From assembly GCA_963727075.1 (NCBI GenBank), contig CAVSET010000006.1, positions 1,488,001 to 1,552,000 of the forward strand: 64,000 bases of DNA, read 5' to 3'. This stretch comes from Bog-756 sp963727075. Lineage in GTDB: Bacteria > Actinomycetota > Acidimicrobiia > Acidimicrobiales > RAAP-2. A program made the translations under genes and the position numbers. Numbering within the stretch: the first letter of the stretch is position 1; the number at the start of each line of letters is the position of its first letter. Positions 7,696-16,985 of this stretch are shown piece by piece. A model generated the notes under the pieces. That model ran no database searches and had not been told where the DNA came from. It worked only from the letters and a program-made list of their open reading frames with translations.

Positions 7696-9582
7696 GTGGA
7701 ACTGGACGTATTGGACCCCGGGGATCCCGCGGCCGAAGGTCTGTCCGCACCGGTCAAGATGATCGTGTGGGACCTCGACGAGACGCTGTGGACCGGCACC
7801 CTCAGCGAAGGACCGGTCCAACTGGACCAGTCTCGCATCGACCTGGTCCGCACGCTGAACCGGCGAGGGATCGTCAACGCGATCTGCTCGAAGAACGAAC
7901 CGGCCGAAGCCCGCGCCCGTCTCGAGCAGGCCGGTCTGTGGAGCGAGTTCGTCTTTGCCCGAGTCGACTGGTCACCGAAGGGCCCCCGAGTCGCCCAGAT
8001 CGTCGAAGACGCCCAGCTGCGGCCGGAGAACGTCCTCTTCATCGATGACCTGCCCCTGAATCGGGCCGAGGCCCGCCACTTCTCGCCCCGCCTACAGACG
8101 GCTGGTCCCGACATCCTTGATCGCCTACTCGGGCTGCCCGAGCTCTCGGGGAAGGACGACCGTGGTCTGACCAGGTTGCGGCAGTACCAGATGCTGGAGC
8201 GGAAGCTGACCGATCGCCAGGCTGCGCCAGTCACCACCGAGGCGTTCCTGCGGTCCTGCGACATCCGAATCGGTGTCTACTACGACACAGAGAGCGAGCT
8301 GGACCGACTCTTCGAGCTGGTGGCCCGCACCCATCAGCTCAACTTCACCAAGCGCCGGCCCGACCGAGAGCAGTTCGAGGCGATGATCGCCGATCCTCGG
8401 CATGACACCGGCTACATACGGGTCCGCGATCGCTACGGGGACTATGGGATCTGCGGGTTCTACTCCCGCTCGCCCGACGACGGTGCGCTGGAGGACTTCC
8501 TCTTCTCCTGTCGGGTCCTCGACATGGGGGTCGAGCAATGGGTCTACGAGCATCTCGGGCGCCCCGCCCTATCGATCGTCGGTGAGGTTGCCTCCTCGCT
8601 CGATGGGACGGTCGACTGGATCACGCTGGACACCGAGGGGTGCGATGCCGACCGGACGGAAGAGCTCGGCCTACCGACGAGCGAGGGCGGGGCGGCGTCC
8701 CAGCCCAACAAAGTCCTGATGGTCGGGGGATGTGACCTCACGACGACGGCTCAGTTCCTCGGTGGCCGGATCGCCACCGACTTCGCCCGCACCGGGCCCA
8801 CCGGCACCTTCTTCCACGTGGGTCACACCGAGCTTCTCCGGCAGTCTGGGGCAGGCCTCACCCGCGCACAACGCGACGTGGTAGACCGCATCCCCTTCCT
8901 CGACCAACAGGTGTACGAATCCCCGGTGGTCGTCTCTCCCGACTACGACGTGCTCGTCTACAGCGTGCTGACCGACTACACGCAGGGTCTGTACCGTCAC
9001 CGCCGCCTCGGTCTGGTCGTGCCCTGGCACCAACTGCATGTAGACGCCACCGACGCGGCTCTGTGGCCGATCCTCGAGGCGAGATTCGGGCGGGAGGGCA
9101 TCGACCGCGAGTTCCTCGGCTGGTTCGCCCGAGAATTCGAGTTCCTCGGTGGCATTGCCGAAGATGCCTTCCGGGACAACATCCGCTGGTTGTCCGGGTC
9201 GATCCCGCCCGGCACCCAGCTCATCCTCCTCAACGGGGCGGAGGTGCCGCTCGACAATCCCCGAGAGCCCGACCGTCACCTCCGTCACCGGTCCATGAAC
9301 GCCGCTCTCGACCAAGTCACCGCCACCCTCCCGAACGCGACCATCTGCGATGTGCGAACCTTCGTCCTCACCGAGGACGATCTCACCGACAGCATCCGCC
9401 ACTACCGGCGCCACGCCTATCTGCGCATGGCGGAGGAGATCCGCGCCGCCAGCACTTCCGAGCTGCTGGTGCAGCATCAGGGCCTGGTCTCCCGGGCCTT
9501 CACCGCCTGCTACCGGTTCGCCGGCCGCCGCCGGGTGCAAGTGCGGAGGCTGGCCAGGCGGTTCGGCTGGGCTCCCCGCTAG
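7696..9582 (+). CDS. FkbH-like HAD-IIIC protein with long C-terminal SGNH-like domain
   Basis: The protein has 628 residues. The HAD phosphatase-like domain begins with IVWDLDETLW (D26 and D28 are the metal/nucleophile pair), CSKNEPAEA follows, and FIDDLPLNRAEA supplies the later acidic motif. The stretch around FLRSCDIRIGV and HQLNFTKRR is typical of FkbH. FkbH proteins load a glyceryl group onto acyl carrier proteins or build acyl donors. The C-terminal 280 residues include LMVGGCDLT and, near the end, DSIRHYRRHAYLRMAEEI, which look like the first and last blocks of an SGNH hydrolase or acyltransferase (inference). No acyl carrier or PKS gene is nearby. The start is uncertain: GTG 7696 (AGGAGG overlaps it) or ATG 7759. 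Confidence 0.82.
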   Translation: MELDVLDPGDPAAEGLSAPVKMIVWDLDETLWTGTLSEGPVQLDQSRIDLVRTLNRRGIVNAICSKNEPAEARARLEQAGLWSEFVFARVDWSPKGPRVAQIVEDAQLRPENVLFIDDLPLNRAEARHFSPRLQTAGPDILDRLLGLPELSGKDDRGLTRLRQYQMLERKLTDRQAAPVTTEAFLRSCDIRIGVYYDTESELDRLFELVARTHQLNFTKRRPDREQFEAMIADPRHDTGYIRVRDRYGDYGICGFYSRSPDDGALEDFLFSCRVLDMGVEQWVYEHLGRPALSIVGEVASSLDGTVDWITLDTEGCDADRTEELGLPTSEGGAASQPNKVLMVGGCDLTTTAQFLGGRIATDFARTGPTGTFFHVGHTELLRQSGAGLTRAQRDVVDRIPFLDQQVYESPVVVSPDYDVLVYSVLTDYTQGLYRHRRLGLVVPWHQLHVDATDAALWPILEARFGREGIDREFLGWFAREFEFLGGIAEDAFRDNIRWLSGSIPPGTQLILLNGAEVPLDNPREPDRHLRHRSMNAALDQVTATLPNATICDVRTFVLTEDDLTDSIRHYRRHAYLRMAEEIRAASTSELLVQHQGLVSRAFTACYRFAGRRRVQVRRLARRFGWAPR

Positions 9583-10137
9583 TCAACAGGAGCGCTCGAG
9601 TACCAGCGCCTTGGTCAAGGCACCCCACTCGTAGACCACGTCGTAGGCCAGGTGAGACCGCGGGTCGGTGACCGGGACCATCTCCAGGTGCACCGCCGTG
9701 CACCTCTCGAACAGCAGTCGGGCGCGGGTGGCCTGGCTCCGCTCCGGGACCACGATGATCCGATGCCAATGGCGACTGGCGGTCAGCCGGGCGACGAATT
9801 GGGCCTCGCCCCGGGTGTCCAGCGGATCGGCCCGAAAGCAGATGATCGACACACGGGGCACCGGCTTCGGGCACGGGACCGGCTTCGTCCCCCCGAGGGA
9901 GATCACCGCCACCGGCGCGTAGCCCGCCCGGGCCAGTTTGATCGCCTGCTTGGCCCGCAGCTGTCCCGTGTCGCCACCCAACGCGATCACCGCGTCCGCC
10001 TTGGAAGGGCTGTCAGTGGGGGGCCAGATGAACAGGCGGGCCGTCGCAATGGGAAACAGCACCAGCAGCACGACGACCAGCACGACGAGGGTCACGGTCA
10101 ACCACCGACGTAGCCTGGGCCTCCGTTGGCGCGTCAC
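9583..10137 (-). CDS. YdcF/SanA-like (DUF218) membrane-anchored protein
   Basis: The protein has 184 residues. A basic N-terminus is followed by one strong membrane segment (about residues 12-35), then the DUF218 core: ADAVIALGGDTGQLRAKQAIKLARAGYAP and, later, DTRGEAQFVARL and RIIVVPERSQATRARLLFERC. Family members (ElyC, SanA, YdcF) act at the envelope and have been linked to wall-precursor or lipid-carrier homeostasis; the biochemical role is unsettled. The start is a GTG. Its stop abuts the stop of the FkbH-like gene with no spacer, tail to tail. The lengths and the GG..T / E..T..E pattern fit the family well. Confidence 0.78.
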   Translation of the reverse strand: MTRQRRPRLRRWLTVTLVVLVVVLLVLFPIATARLFIWPPTDSPSKADAVIALGGDTGQLRAKQAIKLARAGYAPVAVISLGGTKPVPCPKPVPRVSIICFRADPLDTRGEAQFVARLTASRHWHRIIVVPERSQATRARLLFERCTAVHLEMVPVTDPRSHLAYDVVYEWGALTKALVLERSC

Positions 10138-10194
10138 CGTGGCAGGTTATCGGCCACGAGTGGGGCCGGGTAGGCTCGGCACCGAGGGATGGGC

Positions 10195-11114
10195 ATGACA
10201 CGCACACGACGACTCGCCATCGGCCTGACCATGAATGCCGGGCTGGTGGTCGCCCAGTTCGTGCTCGGTCTGATGGCGCACTCAACCGGCCTGCTGGCCG
10301 ACGCCGGGCACAATCTCACCGATGTGGGCGCGCTCGACCCTCTCGATAGTCGCCGTGCGGTTGGCGTTGCGTCCGCCCGACGCCGAACGCTCCTTCGGCA
10401 GCCATCGAGCCACGATCCTGGCCGCGCTGGCCAATGCGTCGCTCATCGCCGTCGTCACGCTCTTGATCGTGATCCAGAGCATCTACCGGCTCGGTCATCC
10501 GGAGCACGTGCACGCCGGGCTGGTGGTGATCGTCGCCTCACTCGGGTTGGTCGTCAACGGACTGGCGGCTCTCGTCCTCCGCGACGGATCCTCCGATCTG
10601 AACATGCGCGCCGCGGTGTTGCACATGGCGGGGGATGCCCTGGCGTCGCTGGCCGTGATCGTCGGCGCGGTGGGTCTGCTCTTCCTCCCCTCGGCAAGCT
10701 GGCTGGACCCGGTGTCCGCCCTGGTCGTCGCGGCCATCATCGTCTACCAGGCCACGAGGTTGTTCCGCGGCAGCGTGGCGGTGCTGCTCGAGTCCACTCC
10801 GTCCGACGTGGACCTGATCGAGCTCAGATCGTCCATGGAGGGCATGCCGGGGGTCGGTGAGGTGCACGATCTCCACGTCTGGAGCCTGTCCAGCGAGATG
10901 CGATTGCTCTCCGCCCACATGGTGCTGACCGGTCATCCCACCCTCGAGGAGGCCCAGGCCGTCGGCGATCGGGTGAAGAAGGCCATCGCCACCTACCTTT
11001 TCCATCGCCCACAGCACGCTCGAGCTCGAATGCGAGCGGTGCAACGAGGACGATGAGGACCCCTGTCGCATGGAGGCGGCGGCGGCGGAGGCTCGGTCGG
11101 CACACCTCCATTGA
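10195..11114 (+). CDS. Cation diffusion facilitator (Zn/Co/Cd efflux), with two frameshifts
   Basis: The first fragment runs from ATG 10195 (GAGGG six bases upstream) through LLADAGHNLTDVGAL, the metal-site helix with the HxxxD pattern. At about 10339 an extra base moves the frame, and the protein continues TLSIVAVRLALRPPDAERSFG, then four more membrane helices and the cytoplasmic domain with VGEVHDLHVWSLSS. A second shift in the T run at 10998-11001 restores the natural ending, IAHSTLELECERCNEDD, to TGA 11112-11114. The usual CDF tail containing HSTLELEC confirms this. Corrected length is about 306 residues with six membrane helices. It would export divalent metals in exchange for protons. 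Confidence 0.83.
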
Positions 11115-11636
11115 GCTGCTCGGTGGCCGGCGGTCCCGAACGCGCCCGAACGCGATGCAGCCCCGAGTAACCGGACGGACGAACCGCCCGAGCTCCTCGG
11201 GGCCACGCTCGCGGTAGGGCCCGGCCTCACCCGCACCGAGCCGTGTCGGACGACTCGGGAACGGGTACCGAGCCTCAGCACTCCGAAGAGCACCTTGGCC
11301 CGTCCCCGGACCACCATGTCGGTCACTTACTGCTCCCCGCCCCTGCAAGTCGACCCTCGGAGGGACCCTTCGGCCTCCCCCTCCGGCCTCCTCCGGTCTT
11401 CGGTGGAGCTTCAGCTTTCCGAACAATTGCCACTGTGAAGGGTGCATATCCAAGGGTCAAGAGGCCCGTATGAAATCCCTATGTTTTCCTCCACATTTCT
11501 CGGTCTGTCCCCAGTTGGGGGTGAGATGTCCACCATTCGTCCCCAAGGGAGGCCCGGACGGTAACCTTGTCAGTCCCATGAGTCCTGGAGCGCAGCCGGC
11601 GACCCCCGGCGACGGACCGAGCGGCCTCCGTCAGGC
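11115..11636. other. 522-bp non-coding stretch
   Basis: No convincing gene on either strand: the short open frames have no recognisable domain, no ribosome site and atypical composition. The segment near 11470-11510 is richer in A/T than its surroundings, and a short CCCCA/TGGGG repeat lies near 11510. Both could belong to the promoter region of the GH43-like gene, but no clear -35/-10 pair is visible. Confidence 0.5.
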
Positions 11637-12827
11637 ATGAGCGGCGGAACCGGCGAGGCGACGGCCGGGCCGAGGAACCGAACGTCTCGGTGGGGGCGCC
11701 TGGCCGGCGCTCTGGTCGTCGTGGCCGCCATCGGGATCGGCGTGGCCGCCACCCAGGGCGGGTCGGCGCCCCGGGCCGCCCCGCCCCGCCCGTCGGCTCC
11801 TGGCCCATCCATCCAGAGGCCGGCGCCATCGGACCCGTCGGCCGCGGCGTACTCGCCCCCGGCGACGTCCACCCCCCTCTCCCCCGGCCAGCCCGTCCCC
11901 TCCGGCCAGAACCAGTCGGACCCGGTCCTCTACGTGTTCGGCGGCCGCTACTTCCTCTTCACCAGCGGGGAACCCGGGCCGCCGGCCGTGAACGTCCCGG
12001 TAGCTTCGGCCACCCGGTTCACGAAGTGGAGCCCGGTGGCCGATGCCCTGCCCGCCCTTCCGTCCTGGGCGGTGGCCGGATTCACCTGGGCCCCTGACGT
12101 CCATCGGTTCGGGTCGACCTATGTCCTGTACTTCACCGCCCTGGTGCAAGGCTCGTCACCCCCGATGGAGTGCATCGGGGACGCCACCGGGCCGGCCCCG
12201 GACGGTCCGTTCACGTCGGAGCCCAACCCGTTCATCTGCCAGCGGGACCAAGGCGGCTCGATCGATCCCCGCGTGTTCACCGACACCAGCGGCGCCAACT
12301 GGATGCTGTGGAAATCCGACCAGAACATCGGGGGGTCGACCACGCCGACCAAAATGTGGTCTCAGCCGCTGTCAGCCGACGGGTTGAGCCTCACCGGCTC
12401 GGCCGCGGACATCATGCAGCCCGACGAGGCCTGGCAGGGCAGCATCGTCGAGGCTCCGCAGATGCTGAAGGTGGGCGGTACCTACTGGGTCTTCTACTCG
12501 GGCAACTGGTTCAACCACGACGCCTACGCCATCGGCGCCGCCCGCTGCAGCGGACCGGCCGGGCCGTGTGCCGACACCTCCACCGTGCCGTTGCTCGGCT
12601 CGAACAGCCAGGGCCAGGGGCCCGGGGAGGCCTCGGTCTTCGAGGACCAGGCCGGCGTCTGGATGCTCTACAGCCCGTGGCGATCGCTGGCCCCGAAGCC
12701 TGACATCCCGCCCCGGCCCGTCTACATCACCCGGCTCGGCTTCGCGCCATCGGGCCCCTACTTGGCGGCCGGAGGGCCGCCCCCGGCCCTCGACGCCTCA
12801 ACCACGTTGCCCTTCTTCGTCCCCTAA
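11637..12827 (+). CDS. Membrane-anchored glycoside hydrolase family 43-like protein
   Basis: The protein has 396 residues. One hydrophobic anchor (about 21-38) is followed by a Pro/Ala/Ser-rich linker (about 42-88) and a five-bladed propeller typical of GH43. The three acidic positions are visible: D95 in QSDPVLYV (base), D210 in GGSIDPRVF (pKa modulator) and E272 in SIVEAPQML (acid). WAPDV (151-155) is another family hallmark. GH43 enzymes remove arabinose or xylose from polysaccharides, so here it may act on plant arabinan/xylan or the cell's own arabinose-containing envelope (inference). The anchor looks uncleaved, so the enzyme is probably surface-bound. A hairpin just after the stop separates it from gatB, which converges on it. 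Confidence 0.82.
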   Translation: MSGGTGEATAGPRNRTSRWGRLAGALVVVAAIGIGVAATQGGSAPRAAPPRPSAPGPSIQRPAPSDPSAAAYSPPATSTPLSPGQPVPSGQNQSDPVLYVFGGRYFLFTSGEPGPPAVNVPVASATRFTKWSPVADALPALPSWAVAGFTWAPDVHRFGSTYVLYFTALVQGSSPPMECIGDATGPAPDGPFTSEPNPFICQRDQGGSIDPRVFTDTSGANWMLWKSDQNIGGSTTPTKMWSQPLSADGLSLTGSAADIMQPDEAWQGSIVEAPQMLKVGGTYWVFYSGNWFNHDAYAIGAARCSGPAGPCADTSTVPLLGSNSQGQGPGEASVFEDQAGVWMLYSPWRSLAPKPDIPPRPVYITRLGFAPSGPYLAAGGPPPALDASTTLPFFVP

Positions 12828-12828
12828 T

Positions 12829-12845
12829 CCCCGCGGTCGGCGGGG
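12829..12845. terminator. GC hairpin between convergent GH43-like gene and gatB
   Basis: CCCCGC (12829-12834) and GCGGGG (12840-12845) pair perfectly across a five-base loop, a few bases after the GH43-like stop and about 27 bp from the gatB stop. There is no T run, as is common for terminators in high-GC actinobacteria, so it may work in both directions. Confidence 0.5.
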
Positions 12846-12871
12846 CAGTCCCTTCCCTCGGCCGGGGCGCG

Positions 12872-14322
12872 TCATCCCCGAAGGCGCTGCAGCTCGGCGG
12901 CCACCGCTTTGCCGTCGGCCTGGCCTCCCGTCGCCTTCATGACCATGCCGGTGAAGAAGCCGGAGAGCTTCTTGCGCTCGCCGTCGTCGCCCCGGCAGAA
13001 TCGGTCCCACTCGTCGGGATGGGCGTCCACCACCGCGGCGACCGTGGTGACCAGCGAGTCCTCCGACATGGCCTCGAAGCCGTGGGCGGCCGCGATGGCG
13101 GCCGGGTCGCCGCCCCCCGCGGCCAGTAGCTCGGTCAGCACCGCCTTGGCCTGGGTGGCGGTCAGCGACCCGTCGGCCTCCATGGTCAGGAGGGCCACGT
13201 AGGAGTGCGGCTCCAACCGCCGGGCGGCCTCGGCGTCGGTGGCGGCCTCATTGGCCGTTCGGGCCAGCGCCCGACCGGTCGGGACACCGGCGGCGACAGC
13301 CGCCACGACCAGCTCGTCGAGGCCCAGGTCGACCACCGTGGTGATCTGGTCGGCTTGCGCGCCGGAGGCACCGCCGCCAGCGTCGAGCAGCTCCATCAAC
13401 CGGGCCCGCCTGGCCCCGGGCATCGGGCCGATGGTGTCGCCCACCGCCCGGATCCACTCGGCGTCGGGGACCAATGGCACCAGGTCGGGCTCGAGGAAGT
13501 AGCGGTAGTCATAGGCGTCTTCCTTGGAGCGCAGGGTCACGGTGCGGTCGGCTTCCTCGTCCCAGTGCCTGGTCTGCTGGGTGACCTCGCCACCCCCCTC
13601 GATGAGAGCGATCTGGCGGTCTGCCTCGAAGTCGATGGCCCGGCCCAGTGAGCGCATCGAGTTGAGGTTCTTGATCTCGCAGCGGGTGCCGAAGGGGTCG
13701 GCGGCGGACCGACGGACCGACACGTTGGCGTCGAACCGCATCGAACCCTCCTCCATCTTGCCGTCCGAGGCGCCCGAGGCCATGAGCACGCCGCGGAGCT
13801 CGGTGGCATAGGCGCGAGCATGGGCGGACGACCGCATGTCCGGGGCGCTCACGATCTCGACCAGCGGGACCCCGGAACGGTTGTAGTCAACCAGGGAGTA
13901 GTCGGCGCCGTGGATGCGGCCCGAGGCTCCGGCATGCGAGGTCTTGCCGGTGTCCTCCTCCATATGGGCTCGCTCGATCCCGACCCTCGTCCCGTCGGGA
14001 GGTCGAGCCAACCGCGCCGGTTGATCGGTTCGTCGTACTGGGTGATCTGGTAGTCCTTGGCCTGGTCGGGATAGAAGTAGTTCTTGCGGTGGAAAGTCGA
14101 AGGGGCGATCTCGCAGCTGAGCGCGGTGCCGATGGCCATGGCCAGCTCCACCGCCCGCTGGTTCACGACCGGGAGCGATCCCGGCAGTCCCAGGCAGACC
14201 GGGCACACCTGGGTATTGGGCTCACCGCCGAAGGCGTTCGGACAGCCACAGAAGAGCTTGGTCGCCGTCTTGAGCTCGCAGTGGACCTCGAGGCCCACAA
14301 CCATCTCCCACCCGGGCTTCAT
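12872..14322 (-). CDS. gatB: Aspartyl/glutamyl-tRNA amidotransferase subunit B, frameshift near 14000
   Basis: GatB forms the GatCAB complex that converts Glu-tRNA(Gln) and Asp-tRNA(Asn) to the amidated forms. The N-terminal part from ATG 14322 shows EMVVGLEVHCELKT, the zinc cysteines in KLFCGCPN and VCPVCLGLPG, and STFHRKNYFYPDQAKDYQI. Near 14000 one base appears to be missing (CTCCCGACGGG). The other frame continues with DGTRVGIERAHMEEDTGK, then FDANVSVR, CEIKNLNS and DYRYFLEPDL. The helical YqeY-like tail ends in VAAELQRL. Its ATG overlaps the gatA stop (ATGA). Corrected length is about 483 residues, normal. The gene is essential in organisms lacking GlnRS, so the shift is probably a sequence error. 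Confidence 0.92.
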
Positions 14323-15785
14323 ACACTGCCCCCTGCCGCCAGCACCGGGGTCGGCAGGTCGGGTGCCGCGTCCTCCACCACCGCGGCCACCTTCAAGATG
14401 GTGCCTTCGGAGAGGGCCGGGCCGAGCACCTGCACCCCGACCGGCAGCCCATCCTCCCCCGGACCGAAGGGGACGCTCACGGCCGGGTGGCCGGTCAGGT
14501 TGGACGGGATGGTGCAGACATCGGAGAGGTACATGGCCAGCGGGTCGTCGGACTTCGCCCCCATGGGGAAGGCGGTGGTCGGGGCGGTGGGCGCCAGCAT
14601 GACGTCGCAGCGGCGGTACGCAGCCTCGAATCCCTCGATGATCCTGGTCCGGACCCGCAAGGCCTGGTTGTAGTAGGCGTCCACGTACCCGGCCGACAGC
14701 ACGTAGGTGCCGAGCATGATGCGGCGCTTGACCTCGTCGCCGAAGCCGACCGACCGGGTGACCGTGTTCATGGCCACGGTGTCCTCGGCGTCGACCCGCA
14801 GGCCGTAGCGGACGCCGTCGTAGCGGGCCAGGTTGGACGAGGCTTCACCCGGGGCAATGAGGTAGTAGGCGGACAGGCCGAGGACCGCTTCGGGGACCGA
14901 GACCTCCTCGACCCTGGCCCCGGCGGTGGCGCAGGCCTCCGCCGCCTCTCGGACCCGGGCCACGACGTCGGGCGAGGCGCCCTGCATCAGCTCGGTGAGC
15001 ACTCCGACGGTGAGACCGGCGACGCCGTCGTCGAGCACCGAGAGCACGCGGGGCGTGGGCCGGTTGAGCGACGTGGAGTCGGCCGGGTCGTGGCCTCCGA
15101 TCACGTCGAAGAGGAGCGCGGCATCGGCCACCGTGGTGGCCAGCGGCCCGATCTGGTCCAGCGAGCTGGCAAAGGCCACCAGTCCGAAGCGGGACACCGT
15201 GCCGTAGGTGGGCTTCATACCGACCACGCCGCACAGGGACGCCGGCTGGCGGATCGAACCTCCGGTGTCCGAACCGAGGGCCAGGGGGACGAAGCCGGCC
15301 GCCACCGCGGCCGCCGAGCCCCCGGACGAGCCGCCGGGCACCCGGCTCGGGTCGTGGGGGTTGCGGGTCGGTCCGAAGGCCGAGTTCTCGGTGGACGAGC
15401 CCATGGCGAACTCGTCCATGTTGGTCTTGCCCACCACCACTGCCCCCGCTGTTGTCAGGCGGGCCACCACGGTGGCGTCGTAGGGAGGGCGCCAGCCCTC
15501 GAGGATCCGCGAGGAGCATGTGGTGGGCACGCCCCGGGTGCACAGGTTGTCCTTGAGGGCCACCGGGACGCCGGCCAGCGCGCCGGGGTCGTCTCCGGCG
15601 GCCACCGTGCGGTCGACCGCGACGGCCTGGTCCCGCGCCCGGTCGGCCGTCACCAGATTGAAGGCGTGGATGTCGGCGTCGTGGGCCTCGATGGCGGCCA
15701 GGTGCTCATCGAGGACGTCCACCGCCGACCTGGCCCCCGACCGAATCGCATTGGCCAGGAACGTCGAAGGCCGGGCCGAGGTCAC
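14319..15785 (-). CDS. gatA: Aspartyl/glutamyl-tRNA amidotransferase subunit A
   Basis: The protein has 488 residues and belongs to the amidase-signature family, generating ammonia from glutamine for the GatB transamidase site. The Ser-cisSer-Lys triad is visible: K78 in VALKDN, the cis-Ser in VPGGSSGGSAAA (S153/S154) and the nucleophile S177 in GSDTGGSIRQP. I chose GTG 15785: it overlaps the gatC stop in a four-base GTGA and leaves a standard N-terminus. An open frame runs further upstream but only in the shadow of gatC. The gene is intact, unlike gatB. Translation is coupled to both neighbours by four-base overlaps. Confidence 0.95.
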   Translation of the reverse strand: MTSARPSTFLANAIRSGARSAVDVLDEHLAAIEAHDADIHAFNLVTADRARDQAVAVDRTVAAGDDPGALAGVPVALKDNLCTRGVPTTCSSRILEGWRPPYDATVVARLTTAGAVVVGKTNMDEFAMGSSTENSAFGPTRNPHDPSRVPGGSSGGSAAAVAAGFVPLALGSDTGGSIRQPASLCGVVGMKPTYGTVSRFGLVAFASSLDQIGPLATTVADAALLFDVIGGHDPADSTSLNRPTPRVLSVLDDGVAGLTVGVLTELMQGASPDVVARVREAAEACATAGARVEEVSVPEAVLGLSAYYLIAPGEASSNLARYDGVRYGLRVDAEDTVAMNTVTRSVGFGDEVKRRIMLGTYVLSAGYVDAYYNQALRVRTRIIEGFEAAYRRCDVMLAPTAPTTAFPMGAKSDDPLAMYLSDVCTIPSNLTGHPAVSVPFGPGEDGLPVGVQVLGPALSEGTILKVAAVVEDAAPDLPTPVLAAGGSV

Positions 15786-16090
15786 GGGGCGTCCCCGAGG
15801 ATGCGGGGCACCCGGAACCGGTGGCCCTCCACCGACGGCGCCTGGCCGAGCACCTCGTCGCGGTCGAGACAAGGCTGCGGCTCGTCGGGCCGGAGCACGT
15901 TGGACACGGCCATGGGGTGGGCGGTGGGCTCGACGCCGGTCAGGTCGAGCGAGGCCACGTCGGCGGCGTGATCGAGCACCTCGGCCAGCTGGCCGGTGAA
16001 CAGCTCGAGCTCCTCCTCGGTGAGCGCCAGGCGGGCCAGCGCGGCCACGTGGGCCACGTCGGCCCGGGACAGGCGGTCGGGTGCGGCCAT
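15782..16090 (-). CDS. gatC: Aspartyl/glutamyl-tRNA amidotransferase subunit C
   Basis: The protein has 102 residues. The typical pattern LSRADVAHVAALARLALTEEELELFTGQL is followed by EVLDHAADVASLDLTGVEPTAHP and a RPDEPQPCLDRDEVLGQAP segment. GatC wraps around GatA and GatB and stabilises the heterotrimer. ATG 16090 shares one base with the stop of the upstream esterase gene (TGATG), and the stop overlaps the gatA start (GTGA). The esterase, gatC, gatA and gatB are therefore almost certainly one transcript. Confidence 0.94.
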   Translation of the reverse strand: MAAPDRLSRADVAHVAALARLALTEEELELFTGQLAEVLDHAADVASLDLTGVEPTAHPMAVSNVLRPDEPQPCLDRDEVLGQAPSVEGHRFRVPRILGDAP

Positions 16091-16863
16091 CAGGCGGCGA
16101 CAGTGCCCGGCCCGCCGAGGACCTCGGTGGCAAAGGACACGACCCGCGCCTCGATGAGGGGGGCGTCCCAGTCGAGGGTGGCCACGTGGAAGCTGCGCTC
16201 GAGGTGGACCCGCTCCACTGGCCCACCCACCGAGGCGGCCAGGACATCGCCGGACTCCGTCGCCACCACGTGGTCCTCGCGGCTGCTCAGGATCAACGTG
16301 GGGCAGCGGATCTCAGCCAGCCGGTCCCGCACCGCGGCGACAGCCTCAAACAGCGACAGGACGGGGGCGAGCGGGGTGCCGGCGTAGGCGGACTCGACCG
16401 ACCCCTCCTTGGCGATGTCCGATCCGATCCCGTCGATCACCTCGGTTCCCGCATCCAACAGGGCGCTGATCCCGTCCAGGAAGTCGGCCACCGGCGGTTC
16501 GACCAGAGGGTTGACCACCGCGATGCCGGCGATCTCGGGATGCTGCTCGGCCAGCCAGCAGGCCAACGTGCCGCCCATGGACAGCCCGGTGACCGCCACC
16601 CGGGCGCAGCGGGTGGCCAGGTCGGAGTAGGCGGCCTCGGCCGCCTCGGACCAGTCCTCCCACCGGGTCGGGACCATGTCCTCCACCGAGGTGCCGTGGC
16701 CGGGGAGCAGGGGGAGGTCGACGCTGAAGCCGGCCGCGGCGACCGCCCGGGCCAGCGGCCGCATCGACTGGGGGTTGCCGGTGAACCCGTGGAGGACCAG
16801 CACGCCGTGGGATCCGGCCTCGGTCGACCACGGCTCGGCACCTGGGATGGTGGGAGCAGCCAT
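16090..16863 (-). CDS. Alpha/beta hydrolase, carboxylesterase/monoacylglycerol lipase-like
   Basis: The protein has 257 residues. The oxyanion-hole motif is LVLHGFTGNP, the nucleophile serine lies in VTGLSMGGTLACW, and the acid and histidine are in SSREDHVV and ERSFHVATLD. This resembles Est30-type carboxylesterases and bacterial monoglyceride lipases, which cleave short acyl esters in the cytosol. There is no signal peptide. It is the first gene of the unit that continues into gatCAB through a one-base overlap, so its expression is tied to translation genes; no functional link is known. It diverges from the SCP2-like gene with 122 bp between starts. Confidence 0.85.
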   Translation of the reverse strand: MAAPTIPGAEPWSTEAGSHGVLVLHGFTGNPQSMRPLARAVAAAGFSVDLPLLPGHGTSVEDMVPTRWEDWSEAAEAAYSDLATRCARVAVTGLSMGGTLACWLAEQHPEIAGIAVVNPLVEPPVADFLDGISALLDAGTEVIDGIGSDIAKEGSVESAYAGTPLAPVLSLFEAVAAVRDRLAEIRCPTLILSSREDHVVATESGDVLAASVGGPVERVHLERSFHVATLDWDAPLIEARVVSFATEVLGGPGTVAA

Positions 16864-16985
16864 GGGACCGGATGCTATCGGCCGGGCCCGTCGCCGAGTG
16901 CGGTACGGCGCCCCGAGGGTGGTGTGGCGACCGGATTAGTGTGTCGGCCAGACGACCGAATCGAAGGGCAAGGAGCAACACAGGC

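Noticed and set aside
10322..11056. Programmed frameshifting as the cause of split genes
   Set aside because: The shift sites share no slippery heptamer or downstream structure and occur in unrelated genes in both directions. Sequence error is simpler.
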